A stretch of 64,000 nt of DNA, taken from positions 225,458-289,457 of the forward strand of contig DASZSW010000018.1 in NCBI GenBank assembly GCA_035548515.1, given 5' to 3'. The notes beneath the pieces are model-generated. The model did not search any database, was not told the DNA's origin, and saw only the letters and a program-made list of their open reading frames with translations. A program made the translations under genes and the position numbers. This document shows positions 16,627 to 25,235 of the stretch, piece after piece; position 1 is the first letter of the stretch; the number at the start of each line of letters is the position of its first letter. The stretch comes from DASZQY01 sp035548515 (GTDB lineage: Bacteria > Pseudomonadota > Alphaproteobacteria > Rhizobiales > Kaistiaceae).

Positions 16627-17373
16627 TCAGTCCGTTCCGCGGAGCGCCGCCTGCGCGGGTTGCGGAACGCCTCGGTCCACGTCCCGCGACGGGCGATGCC
16701 GGTGCTCGACGGGAGGCGCCCACGGGGCGGATCTCTTGCCAGAGGAAATTGCAAGGAGCGGAAGCGTGCGCATGACGATGAGCAGATCGAGGAGGAGAGA
16801 CCGCCGGCGGATATACTCGACGTCGAGGGCGAGGCGCTGTTCCACTTCCCGCAGGGAATGCATCGTCCCGCGGCTGCCGTTCACCTGCGCCCAGCCAGTG
16901 ATACCCGGCTTCACCGCATAACGGGCGTGGTAGCCCGGAATACTCGCGAGATAGAGTTCCTCGTGCGCAAGAGCATGTGGCCGAGGTCCGACAATGGACA
17001 TCTCGCCGCGGAGCACATTCCAAAGCTGCGGGATTTCGTCGAGCCCGCGGTTGCGCAGGAACCCGCCGACGCCAAAAACGCGCCCGTCGTTGTCTTCGAC
17101 GGCCGTGATCTCCCGGCAGTCTGGCCCGTCACAGCGATCGCGCGAGAGGGTCCGCAGTTTGCAGATGTTGAAGACACGCCCGTGCAGCCCACGCCGCGGC
17201 TGGAAATAGAAGATCGGACCGCCGCTAGTCAGCTTGATGGCCACGCTGGCAACGAGCAGCACCGGTAACAGCACGACAAGCGAAATCAGGGCGACGGAGA
17301 TGTCAAAGATGCGTTTCGGGACCCCTTCCCGCTGCGAAAACTTGACCTGAAGCCGGTCCAGAGGACGGTTCAT
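16627..17373 (-). CDS. initiating sugar-1-phosphate transferase (WcaJ/ExoY-type bacterial sugar transferase)
   Basis: A 248-residue monotopic phosphoglycosyl transferase. After a basic stretch comes the single re-entrant membrane helix (RIFDISVALISLVVLLPVLL). Then come FNICKLRTL, RNRGLDEIPQLWNVLRGEM and VGPRPHA, and PGITGWAQVNGSRG, all standard for the family. The catalytic Asp-Glu pair is seen in GLDEIPQ. It loads the first sugar phosphate on undecaprenyl phosphate at the inner membrane. The start overlaps the wecB stop by four bases. The tail after residue ~215 is Arg/Pro-rich and non-conserved. Confidence 0.92.
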   Translation of the reverse strand: MNRPLDRLQVKFSQREGVPKRIFDISVALISLVVLLPVLLVASVAIKLTSGGPIFYFQPRRGLHGRVFNICKLRTLSRDRCDGPDCREITAVEDNDGRVFGVGGFLRNRGLDEIPQLWNVLRGEMSIVGPRPHALAHEELYLASIPGYHARYAVKPGITGWAQVNGSRGTMHSLREVEQRLALDVEYIRRRSLLLDLLIVMRTLPLLAISSGKRSAPWAPPVEHRHRPSRDVDRGVPQPAQAALRGTD

Positions 17374-18599
17374 CGCGTCACCTCCGCGACGCGTGACGGC
17401 CGTTCCCCTTCCGGCGTGGGCGTGTCCCGCGGAGGCGTGCGCGTAACGGTGCCTTCCGCAAGCAGGGCGGAGGCGAGAATCTCGACGATCCGCTGCGACG
17501 CTTTTCCGTCGCCATAGAAATGTCGACGCGCGCGTGTCCGGGCCGGCGCGGCAACCAGAACCGCGCGTTCTATGCCTTCGACAATCCGAGCAGGCTCGGT
17601 CCCGACAAGACGGGCGGCGCCGTATTCCACTGCCTCCTGGCGCTCGGTGACGTCGCGCATCACGAGGATCGGCTTGCCAAGCTCAGACGCTTCTTCCTGC
17701 AGGCCGCCGGAATCCGTGAGCACCGCATTCGCGCGCTGCAGGAGCCAGACGAACGGCAGGTAGCCGAGGGGCTCGACCAGCGAGACGTTGGCGAGACCAC
17801 TGAGCGCGGCGAGTGGGGCACGCCGCGCCTCTGGGTGCGGATGAAGCAGGTACACGAAGCGCCATTTCTGATGCCGGTTCGCGAGCTCGCGAACCGCGGT
17901 CATGGCGCTGTCGAGCCGCGCGCCATGATTCTCGCGCCGGTGGGCGCTGACGAGAACGACCTTCCTGTCCGAGTTCGACAGATCCTCGACGAGATTTGAT
18001 GCGAGGATGTGAGCGAAGTCCTTCGCCGTCGCCCCCACGAGCGCGTACTGCGCGATGTGCAGCGCATCGATAACGGTGTTGCCCGTCACGTGGATGCGCG
18101 AAGGATCGACCCGCTCGCCGATAAGGTTCAGCTTTGCCTGCTCGGTCGGGGCAAAATGCAGCGCGGCCAGGCGGCCGACCATGGCGCGGTGCGCCTCCTC
18201 CGGAAAGGGCGCCGAGGCATCCCATGTCCGCAGCCCGGCCTCGACGTGCCCAACCGGAATCCGGCGATAGAAGGCCGCAAGCGACGCGGCGAAGCACGTT
18301 GTGGTGTCGCCATGCACGAGCACGAAGTGGGGAGCGCACTCGGCGAGGACCTTGTCGACGCCGGCGAAGATGCGGGTGGCAACTTCGCCGAGCGCCTGCC
18401 CCGGTTGCATCAGGTCGAGGTCGTAGTCCGGAACGATCTGGAAGGTGTCGAGGACCTGGTCGAGAAGGTCGCGATGCTGACCTGTGACGCAGACCACCGT
18501 CTCGAAGCGGGGATGCCCGGCGAGAGCGTGGACGACCGGGGCAAGCTTTATCGCTTCAGGGCGTGTCCCGAAGACGATGAGGACCCTCTGCTTCTGCAT
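17370..18599 (-). CDS. wecB: UDP-N-acetylglucosamine 2-epimerase (non-hydrolysing)
   Basis: A 409-residue cytoplasmic enzyme that interconverts UDP-GlcNAc and UDP-ManNAc. Motifs in order are VFGTRPEAIKLAPVVHAL, VHGDTTTCFAASLAAF, PVGHVEAGLRTWD and AVLTDSGGLQEEASELG. Length is slightly above the usual 375 because of a non-conserved ~25-residue tail. It provides the ManNAc donor that a WecG/TagA-type transferase uses; that gene is just upstream across a 130-base gap. It overlaps the sugar transferase downstream (ATGA). Confidence 0.94.
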   Translation of the reverse strand: MQKQRVLIVFGTRPEAIKLAPVVHALAGHPRFETVVCVTGQHRDLLDQVLDTFQIVPDYDLDLMQPGQALGEVATRIFAGVDKVLAECAPHFVLVHGDTTTCFAASLAAFYRRIPVGHVEAGLRTWDASAPFPEEAHRAMVGRLAALHFAPTEQAKLNLIGERVDPSRIHVTGNTVIDALHIAQYALVGATAKDFAHILASNLVEDLSNSDRKVVLVSAHRRENHGARLDSAMTAVRELANRHQKWRFVYLLHPHPEARRAPLAALSGLANVSLVEPLGYLPFVWLLQRANAVLTDSGGLQEEASELGKPILVMRDVTERQEAVEYGAARLVGTEPARIVEGIERAVLVAAPARTRARRHFYGDGKASQRIVEILASALLAEGTVTRTPPRDTPTPEGERPSRVAEVTR

Positions 18600-18729
18600 G
18601 TCCTGGGCACTACGCGGGTATCAGGTTCCAACGGGTACGCCGTTAGCATATCGTTAACCATTATGAGATTGGAGGTTATTTTCTCGGCGGCTTCAGCATC
18701 GGGGGAAAAGCCGGATCGGCCCGCGAGCC
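18600..18729 (-). promoter_or_regulatory. 130-base leader upstream of wecB
   Basis: This is the only sizeable gap inside the polysaccharide cluster and is richer in A and T than its surroundings. It contains an imperfect dyad at 18642-18658 (GTTAGC, five bases, CGTTAAC). It most likely carries a second promoter, so wecB and downstream genes may be transcribed apart from the polymerase half. I cannot assign promoter boxes with confidence. Confidence 0.4.
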
Positions 18730-19527
18730 CTAGGAACGCTTGGCGTTCTGCGTGGCCGCCGTGTTCCGGCGGCGCCTCGCGGCGGCGGCGATTGCGATCC
18801 CGATGAAAGCCGCATTCCCGACGAGGTAGCGCTTCCAGAGCCGACGCGGCTCGCAGACAAGTCGCCAAAGCCATTCCAGCCCGGCCCGCTGCAGGATGCG
18901 CGGAGCACGCGGAATAAAGCCCGCGAGCACATCGAAGCTCCCGCCGACGCCAAGGATCACCGGCACGCCGAGACGATCGCGGTGCTGCTGCGCCCACGTT
19001 TCCTTGAACGGCGTTGGCATCCCGATGAAGAGGAGGTCGGCGCCGCTTGCTCGGATCCTTTCGATGAGCGAGGCGTGTTCGTCCTTGTCGAAATAGCCGT
19101 CCTGGAACCCAGCGATGCGCAGATTCGGGTAGCGCGCACGATAGACTTCCACGAGGCGATCGATCACCGGACGCCGCGCACCGAGAAGGAAAGCCGAGAG
19201 GCCGTCAGCCGCGGCCCGCTCGATCAGGCGCTGCATCAGGTCGATGCCGGTGACCCGCTCCGGCAAGCGGACACCGGCGAGCCGCGCCGCCCAGAGTATC
19301 GCGGTGCCGTCCGCCATTCTCAGATCCGCTGCGTCACCCGCTGCCCGCAAAGCCGGATCGTTGCGCATTGCAACGACGATGGCCGCGTTTATGGGCATCA
19401 CGATGTGCGGCGCGCTGCCCGCGCGACACCAGCCGACGCAAAGGTCGACGGTCTCGTCCATGGTGAGTGCGTCGAACGCATGGCCGACGACATCTACGCG
19501 CGGTCCGGAAACGGCCATCCGAATCAT
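18730..19527 (-). CDS. WecG/TagA/CpsF family glycosyltransferase (ManNAc or ManNAcA transferase)
   Basis: A 265-residue GT26 enzyme. The motifs are PINAAIVVAMRNDP, RMADGTAILWAARLAG, ERVTGIDLMQRLIERAA and FLLGA, then GMPTPFKETWAQQH. The Asp in MADGTA is the proposed catalytic base. Family members transfer ManNAc or ManNAcA from UDP to a lipid-linked GlcNAc, which fits with wecB next in the cluster. The ATG at 19527 overlaps the stop of the upstream gene (ATGA). The last 40 residues are basic and hydrophobic and probably hold it at the membrane. Confidence 0.9.
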   Translation of the reverse strand: MIRMAVSGPRVDVVGHAFDALTMDETVDLCVGWCRAGSAPHIVMPINAAIVVAMRNDPALRAAGDAADLRMADGTAILWAARLAGVRLPERVTGIDLMQRLIERAAADGLSAFLLGARRPVIDRLVEVYRARYPNLRIAGFQDGYFDKDEHASLIERIRASGADLLFIGMPTPFKETWAQQHRDRLGVPVILGVGGSFDVLAGFIPRAPRILQRAGLEWLWRLVCEPRRLWKRYLVGNAAFIGIAIAAAARRRRNTAATQNAKRS

Positions 19528-20663
19528 GCCAAATGTCGCCCGGGCGGCGGCGATGCAAGCAGCGCTTCGGCCATCAAGCACCAGGCCCATTCATAGGGGC
19601 GGGTCTCGCGGTTCAGAGCGAGGCCGGTCACGGCGCCAGCGTCGGCGGTCAGGCCGGCAATCTCGCCGGCGTTTCGGAGCAAACCGCCAATGCGGCTGCG
19701 CTTGACGTGAACGTCGCGCCACACGGTACCGGCAATGGGATCAAACAGGTCGCCGCCGATTTCGTTTGTTCCGATCCATTCGAGGCCCGGCCAGGCAAGG
19801 CGGCGATACGCGCGAGCGCCGCCAGCGGCGAGCGTCAGGAAGGCGATCGGGGCCATGCCGTACTGATGCACGGCGTAGACCGGGTAGTGGCGCAAAACCG
19901 CACCGCGGTCCGGCTCGTAGTGCCACCACCACTGATGAAGCGGACCCCGGCGCGCCAGCAGCGCATCGGCGCAGCGGCAAGCTGAGTCGAGGGCAACGTC
20001 CTTTCCGAAGACAATTGCCGAATGCGCCAACGCCAGCATGGAATAGATCTGATCCGCGAAGGTCGCCACACGGCGACGTATCCGCTGCGTGAATTTCCCC
20101 TCGCGTCCGGCATGCATGAAGAGTCCGGTCGGGCGCTGGCGCGCGTGAAGGATGCCACGCGCCTCGCGGCAGAGGTCATTGAGCGCTGGTGTCGGGGCCC
20201 TCAGCTGTTCATGCAGCAGGCCGGAGAGAAGCCAGGCAAGCTCCATGCTGTTCGCGCCACGCATGAGGCCGCGGAGATCGCCCTCGGCGACACCGCAGTC
20301 GCGGAGGAAGCCTCCGAAGTCGTTGGCCCCTGCGACAGCATTCGCCCATAGCCCAACGCCGAGAGCGCCACGGTAACCGGTCATACGCACTTCCGCAGCA
20401 AGCGCTCGCAGCGAGCGTTCCGTTTCTTCCGGCGAAAGGAAGCTCCCGCCAATTCTGCTCAGAGCAATCAGGCCGATCGCCGTGCTGGTCGCGGCCTCGG
20501 TGCCGCGTGTCCGGTCCCACTCGCCCTCCCGCAGCTGGCGCGAGAACAGGGCCGTGGTCCCGTCACGCGATTCCATCAGCCGCGCCAGGCAAATTGGCCG
20601 CGCCCGGCCGTACCAGGCGACGACCTGCGCATCGCCGGCACTGACATCGGAGGCGACGGTCAT
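19524..20663 (-). CDS. polysaccharide-cluster protein of unknown function, all-helical
   Basis: I do not recognise a named family for this 379-residue protein. It has no signal peptide and no clear membrane helix. The sequence is helix-rich, with repeated blocks such as ATSTAIGLIALSRIG, ADQIYSMLALAHSAI and ACRCADALLARRGPLHQWWW. This looks like an alpha/alpha toroid of the terpenoid cyclase or glycoside hydrolase kind. The start ATG at 20663 overlaps the polymerase stop (ATGA), and its stop overlaps the WecG start. It is thus embedded between polymerase and glycosyltransferase and probably acts in the same pathway. A trimming lyase or glycosidase role is only a guess. Confidence 0.75.
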   Translation of the reverse strand: MTVASDVSAGDAQVVAWYGRARPICLARLMESRDGTTALFSRQLREGEWDRTRGTEAATSTAIGLIALSRIGGSFLSPEETERSLRALAAEVRMTGYRGALGVGLWANAVAGANDFGGFLRDCGVAEGDLRGLMRGANSMELAWLLSGLLHEQLRAPTPALNDLCREARGILHARQRPTGLFMHAGREGKFTQRIRRRVATFADQIYSMLALAHSAIVFGKDVALDSACRCADALLARRGPLHQWWWHYEPDRGAVLRHYPVYAVHQYGMAPIAFLTLAAGGARAYRRLAWPGLEWIGTNEIGGDLFDPIAGTVWRDVHVKRSRIGGLLRNAGEIAGLTADAGAVTGLALNRETRPYEWAWCLMAEALLASPPPGRHLA

Positions 20664-22105
20664 CGCGCGGAAGCTGCGTCCGCGCTGACGCGTCGCTGCA
20701 AGGCGCCGATCGCGGAGACAAAGCCCAACAGCGCCCCGACAAAGATAGCGCCGCGCTGCGCCCAGACGAACTGGTCGAGATTGCTGGCGAGGAGAGCGGC
20801 GGAAAGACCCAGGACGCAGAAGATCGCGGACGCGCGCACGAAGGCTTTGGTGCTTCGCCGCATCGCAAGGCTTGCGGATGCGATCGGCACTGCGAAAAGC
20901 CAGATGCAGACGACAAAGGCCGGCGTGCCAAGCGCCATCCAGAGACCGAAGAGCGCGTTGTGAGGGTCGTAATCCCAGTAGGGCAGAATGGAGCTGAGAT
21001 CCGCGACCGGAAATACCTTTTCGAACGGCTTGCCGAAACCGGTACCGAGAGGATGCTCCCGCACCATCGTCCAGAGATTCAGATTCTCGCCGTCGCGATA
21101 GATGTTCGAGGTGTAGTCGCCGTCGTCGCTGGCGGCGAAGATCGAACGAACCTTCTCGGCCGGGACTCCCAGTGGCCCTGAATTGTCCCAGAAGAGAGCG
21201 AGATAGAGCGCACCGCCGGCGGCCGCCAAAGCGAGCAGGCCTGCGGCCAGCCGCCGCTTGTCGACGAGAATAAAGGGCAGCAGCAGTGCGCTCATGCCGA
21301 AGGCGGCATAGCCCGCCCGACGGAGGTTGAGGACAAGGGCGGCGAGGAGCAGCGCTCCGGCCAGAAGTGCCAGGACGGACGTGCGCAAACGTCTGTCGTA
21401 AAGCGCCAGCGCGAGGAGGAAGAAGAAGGCGGCGTCGAAGAAGATCGAATCTTCGTGTCCGACGAGTTCGCGCCATCCTGAGAAATGCGCGTGCGCGAGG
21501 GCGAAGAAAACCCAGACGGTGAATACGGCCTTGACCAAGATCGCCGCGATCATCGCGCCGAGCGTCAGCCGGAGGTCGGCATCGTTGCGGACGACCTGCG
21601 TCAGCAGGATGGCGAGCGCTGCAATCTGAAAATAGGGCCGCACCTGCCAGAGCGCGGGCTTGATCGCACCGCCGGTCGCTAATCCTGCTGCGAACATCAG
21701 CAGCACCACACCCACGAACCCGATCGCGACCAGCATGTCCGCGGTCACGGTTGGACGACGCCGCTCCGCCCACATCCAGCCGAGCGTCGCGAGCGCTCCC
21801 AGAACAAGCAGCGCTTCGATCGTGTTGAACCGCAGCCGTGCGGACGCTTCGTCAGCCGGACTGAAGAACTTCCACCAGTTCTCGAAGAGCACATAGCCGA
21901 GACGATGCGCGAGCGTCGGAAACTCGCGGACGGTGTCGTCGCTCAGGATCGGCAGCACGATGAGCGCGATGCATACGATCGTTGCGATCGCATGCAGGAG
22001 ACGCGCGGCGGCAGCGGAGCCGCGCCGGGCGACGGCGGCGTCTGCGAGGGCGGCTGGCTGCTCGCCAGCAACCGTCTCCGATCCCGCGGCAACGGCGGTC
22101 GTCAA
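20660..22105 (-). CDS. O-antigen polymerase/ligase-like membrane protein (Wzy/WaaL)
   Basis: A 481-residue protein with about twelve hydrophobic segments and one large periplasmic loop near residues 310-380. That loop includes the pattern WTMVREHPLGTGFG followed by DYDPHNALFGLWMALG, which is the His-containing Wzy_C/WaaL signature. In this cluster, with Wzx and an initiating transferase, polymerase is the more likely role. The start appears to be TTG at 22105, with no better one downstream before the first membrane helix. The N-terminal 35 residues are Ala-rich and cytoplasmic. Confidence 0.85.
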   Translation of the reverse strand: MTTAVAAGSETVAGEQPAALADAAVARRGSAAAARLLHAIATIVCIALIVLPILSDDTVREFPTLAHRLGYVLFENWWKFFSPADEASARLRFNTIEALLVLGALATLGWMWAERRRPTVTADMLVAIGFVGVVLLMFAAGLATGGAIKPALWQVRPYFQIAALAILLTQVVRNDADLRLTLGAMIAAILVKAVFTVWVFFALAHAHFSGWRELVGHEDSIFFDAAFFFLLALALYDRRLRTSVLALLAGALLLAALVLNLRRAGYAAFGMSALLLPFILVDKRRLAAGLLALAAAGGALYLALFWDNSGPLGVPAEKVRSIFAASDDGDYTSNIYRDGENLNLWTMVREHPLGTGFGKPFEKVFPVADLSSILPYWDYDPHNALFGLWMALGTPAFVVCIWLFAVPIASASLAMRRSTKAFVRASAIFCVLGLSAALLASNLDQFVWAQRGAIFVGALLGFVSAIGALQRRVSADAASAR

Positions 22106-22159
22106 AGCAGTTCTCGCGTTTTGTATGGGCGATTGCGCATCATGTGCCGACGTCCCCGA

Positions 22160-22999
22160 TCAGCCGAGCGGCACAAGATTGATCCAGCCGAGAGCGACCG
22201 CAACCAGCGCGGCCGTGCCGGCAAGGAGATACGGCCGCATGCGAGCCGCTGTGCTCGATACCTGTCCGGCAATGACAGCGAAGAGAATCACCGCGAGTGT
22301 CAGTGGGATCGTCGGCTCCATCTTGGCGGCGCGGAAGGCGTTGGCGTCCCGCGTTGCCTCGGCGAGTTCGTGCGCCAACTCTTCGTCGTGCGGCTGGAGC
22401 GCTGCGGCCTTCTCAAGCAGCGCGCGCGCTTCGGGATAGCGCTGATCGAAGTGCTCGATCGCGGCGAGGGTTCGCAGAGCGTCGACGTTGTCGGGCGCGA
22501 CGGCGAGCAGCGCGTTCAGTACCTGCCTGGCTTCCATCGCGTTTCCGGCATCGCCCAGCATGCGTCCAAGAAGCACTTGGGCGGCCTGATCGGACGGCGC
22601 ATCACTTGCCCATCGGCGGACGGTCGCGAGCGCGTCTTCCTCCCGGCCCGCATCGCGCACGATTATTGCCCAATTCGTGCGCCAGCCGCTGTCCTCGGGA
22701 GCAAGGCCAAGACGCCGATCCGCCTCATCCGCTGCCTTGGCGAACTCCTTGGCGCCGTAATAGGCCATGGCGAGGCCGGCGTGCGCCTCGAGACTCGACG
22801 GGTCGACGCTCATTACTTTCTGGAAGTCCGCGATTGCTGCCTGGAAATTGCCGGCGTTGAGCGCCCTGTTAGCCTCGTCCAGCAGTCCATCGTCGGCATG
22901 GGCCCGCGACAAGAGGAGCAACAACAGTAGCAGCGTGGCCGCAGCGACTCTTCCGGCGGCGCCGACCGTCCTCGTGGAAATGGAGGTTGTCGCAAGCAT
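22160..22999 (-). CDS. secreted or membrane-anchored TPR-repeat protein
   Basis: A 279-residue protein. A signal segment (GRVAAATLLLLLLLLSRAHA) is followed by three to four tetratricopeptide repeats from about residue 40 to 190 (ALNAGNFQAAIADFQKVM, AYYGAKEFAKAADEADRRL, HFDQRYPEARALLEKAAAL). Two C-terminal hydrophobic helices follow (TLAVILFAVIAGQVSS and PYLLAGTAALVAVALGW). It should expose TPRs to the periplasm. It is the first gene of the polysaccharide run, 54 bases before the polymerase, and may be a scaffold like those of export systems. The start at 22999 is preferred to 23056 because it gives a normal signal peptide. Confidence 0.78.
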   Translation of the reverse strand: MLATTSISTRTVGAAGRVAAATLLLLLLLLSRAHADDGLLDEANRALNAGNFQAAIADFQKVMSVDPSSLEAHAGLAMAYYGAKEFAKAADEADRRLGLAPEDSGWRTNWAIIVRDAGREEDALATVRRWASDAPSDQAAQVLLGRMLGDAGNAMEARQVLNALLAVAPDNVDALRTLAAIEHFDQRYPEARALLEKAAALQPHDEELAHELAEATRDANAFRAAKMEPTIPLTLAVILFAVIAGQVSSTAARMRPYLLAGTAALVAVALGWINLVPLG

Positions 23000-23165
23000 A
23001 GGTCGGTCCGTGGCATCCGCGAGCCAGGGGCGGTCGCGATGCGGGAAGCCTACCAACTCGTCTGACGTTGGTTAAGTGGCGTCCGGTGGGAACTATGCGG
23101 CGCCCCGATCAAGCTCCGCGTCGGCAGTGCGGGTTGCCTCCGTCGGCCCGTCTGTCAATTCCGCC
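23000..23165 (-). promoter_or_regulatory. intergenic region upstream of the polysaccharide cluster
   Basis: These 166 bases lie between the fused sugar permease stop and the TPR gene. They should hold the end of the sugar-transport transcript and the promoter of the polysaccharide genes. I see no strong hairpin with a T-run and no promoter boxes that stand out. Confidence 0.3.
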
Positions 23166-25130
23166 TCAGCCTTTCACGGCGCCGACGGTCAATCCCTCGA
23201 CCAGGAAACGCTGGGCGTAGATATACAGCAGCGCGACCGGGATGGCGGTGAGAAGCGAGGCCGCCATCAACTCGCCCCACGGCAGGATATCGCCGAAGAC
23301 GAGTGATTGAAGCCCGATCGGAAGAGTGCGCAGCGACTCGCTCGTGATGAACACGAAGGCAAACAGGAATTCGTTCCACGCGGTGGTGAAAGCAAAAAGC
23401 CCCACCGCGAGCAGCGCGGGCGCCGCCAGCGGGAGCACGATCTTCCAGAACGTGTAGATGCGGCTTGCGCCGTCGAGCATTGCCGCTTCCTCGAGCTCTA
23501 CCGGAATCGAACGGAAGTAGCCGATCAGGACCCACGTAGCGAACGGCAACAGAAACGTCGGGTAGGTCAAAATCAGCGCGCCATAGCTGTTGACCAGATG
23601 GAGACTCGTCAGCGTCTGATAGAGCGGGATGAAGATGAGCGTGCCGGGCAGCAGGTAAGTCACGAGCAGGAACGTCGTGAGCAGCCCGGCGCCGCGAAAT
23701 TTCAACCTTGACAGCGCATAGCCGGCAAGGGCCGCGAAAACCACCGAAATGGCCGAACTGGCGGCTGCGATGAGAATAGAGTTTGCGAACCACTTCAGGA
23801 ACGGCGTGCCGAACAGCAGCGTTGAAAACTGGTCGAGCGTGAACGGCGCCGGCCAGAAAATCGAGGTGCGAGCGTTGATCTGGAAGTTGGTTTTGAACGA
23901 CGTGACCACGACCCAGTAGAATGGGAAGACGACGAACACCAGCATCGGCAGCAGAACCAGGAGCCGGCCTGCCACGCCTAGCCGCTCCTTCTGATGCCGG
24001 TTGACCAGAGCACCGCCGGCCGGCGCGCCGATCACGCGACGAGCCACGTCTGCCGTCACCTCGATCACCTTCGCAAGCATCTCGAACGGCAGGAACACAA
24101 GGTCGATTAGCCGGCTGAAAAGGTTATTCGCCAGTCGACCTATGCTACCGGCAAAGCCCGAGCGCGTTGCGGTGCGCGATTTGCCGTCGTCCTGGCGCAT
24201 GAACTTCGCCAGCATCCAGATGATGAGCGCCATCAGCGGCGCGACCGAGAGCGCGACCGCGCTGCCCGGTCCGTACTGCAGCGAGCCGATCGCCTTCTCG
24301 TACGCCAGGATGGAATAGAGACGCGTTGCCCCGCTCGGCCCGCCGCCGGTCATCAGGAAAGGCAGGCCGAACTGGTTGAAGGTTGAGATGAACGACAGCA
24401 GCAGCACCACCACGATGACGTAACGCAGCCCCGGAAGTGTGACGTGGCGGAAGCGCTGCACGACGTTGGCGCCATCGACTTCAGCGGCCTCGAGCAGCTC
24501 GCGGTCTATCGCCTTCAATCCCGCCAGCAGAAGGAGGGTGTAGAAGGGGATGCCCTTCCAGACGTTGACGGTGATGATGCTCGACATCGCCAGGTGCGGG
24601 TCGGATAGCCAACCGATCGGCTCCTTGATCAGGCCGAGACTGTGCAGAATGGGATTCAGCCCGCCGAACAGCGGGTCGTAGATGCTTTTCCAGGCAAGCG
24701 CGGTGACGATCTCGGGGACGATCCACGGCAGGAGCATGATGCCGCTGAGCAGGCCGCGCGCCGGAATGCGGCTGTTGAGTACGAGCGCGATCGCCATTCC
24801 GGCGACAAACTTGAGCGCCAGCGACCACAGCGTGAACACGATCGTGTTCTGCAGCGCAAGCGTATAGTCGCTGTTCGACAGCAGGCGCTGATAGTTGCGC
24901 AGGCCGACGCTCACCGTTTCGCCGGTTATGAAGTTCAGGGCCGTCGTGCTCATGATGACGGCGTTGAGGAGCGGCCAGAAGATGAGGCCGACCATGATCA
25001 CCACGGTCGGCAGCACGAAGACCATTGCGACCTTCCAGTCGCGTCCGAAAATGGCCTCCGCGCGGGCGCGACCCGTCATGCGCCAGGCGGGCGCAACCAG
25101 CCGCGTCTCCAGTTGGAGCTGGGTGTCCAT
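23166..25130 (-). CDS. sugar ABC transporter permease, natural fusion of MalF/UgpA-type and MalG/UgpE-type subunits
   Basis: A 654-residue single polypeptide that holds both permeases of a CUT1 sugar importer. Residues ~25-325 are a MalF/UgpA-type half with the coupling loop EAAEVDGANVVQRFRHVTLP. Residues ~385-654 are a MalG/UgpE-type half with its own loop EEAAMLDGASRIYTFWKIVLP. A linker of ~70 residues with an amphipathic stretch (LIDLVFLPFEMLAKVIEV) joins them. About twelve membrane helices result. The start ATG at 25130 has GGAGGG six bases upstream. The binding-protein gene is upstream; no ATPase of the MalK/UgpC type is in the neighbourhood, so one must come from elsewhere. Confidence 0.92.
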   Translation of the reverse strand: MDTQLQLETRLVAPAWRMTGRARAEAIFGRDWKVAMVFVLPTVVIMVGLIFWPLLNAVIMSTTALNFITGETVSVGLRNYQRLLSNSDYTLALQNTIVFTLWSLALKFVAGMAIALVLNSRIPARGLLSGIMLLPWIVPEIVTALAWKSIYDPLFGGLNPILHSLGLIKEPIGWLSDPHLAMSSIITVNVWKGIPFYTLLLLAGLKAIDRELLEAAEVDGANVVQRFRHVTLPGLRYVIVVVLLLSFISTFNQFGLPFLMTGGGPSGATRLYSILAYEKAIGSLQYGPGSAVALSVAPLMALIIWMLAKFMRQDDGKSRTATRSGFAGSIGRLANNLFSRLIDLVFLPFEMLAKVIEVTADVARRVIGAPAGGALVNRHQKERLGVAGRLLVLLPMLVFVVFPFYWVVVTSFKTNFQINARTSIFWPAPFTLDQFSTLLFGTPFLKWFANSILIAAASSAISVVFAALAGYALSRLKFRGAGLLTTFLLVTYLLPGTLIFIPLYQTLTSLHLVNSYGALILTYPTFLLPFATWVLIGYFRSIPVELEEAAMLDGASRIYTFWKIVLPLAAPALLAVGLFAFTTAWNEFLFAFVFITSESLRTLPIGLQSLVFGDILPWGELMAASLLTAIPVALLYIYAQRFLVEGLTVGAVKG

Positions 25131-25162
25131 GGGGACCCTCCGTCGCCTTCTATCGGCGGCGG

Positions 25163-25224
25163 GCAGCGGGTTCATCCGCTGCACGACCGGATGGCAGCGC
25201 GGGCGGCTTCACCGCCCGCGCTGC
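25163..25224 (-). terminator. two hairpins between binding-protein and permease genes
   Basis: A perfect 13-base-pair stem (GCAGCGCGGGCGG at 25194-25206, loop CTTCA, complement at 25212-25224) lies 11 bases after the binding-protein stop. A second seven-base stem (25163-25169 with 25176-25182, loop GTTCAT) follows. There is no T-run, so these are more likely an mRNA-stabilising or attenuating element that lets the binding protein be made in excess over the permease than a full terminator. Confidence 0.75.
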
Positions 25225-25235
25225 GATGGTTCGGG

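Noticed and set aside
20664..21773. N-terminal extension of the polysaccharide-cluster helical protein to 749 residues
   Set aside because: It lies fully inside the polymerase gene in another frame and has shadow composition. The ATGA junction at 20660-20663 fixes the real start.
23166..25130. Fused sugar permease as an assembly error
   Set aside because: The linker reads as plausible amphipathic protein with normal codon use and there is no second start with a ribosome site at the junction. Resequencing would still be decisive.
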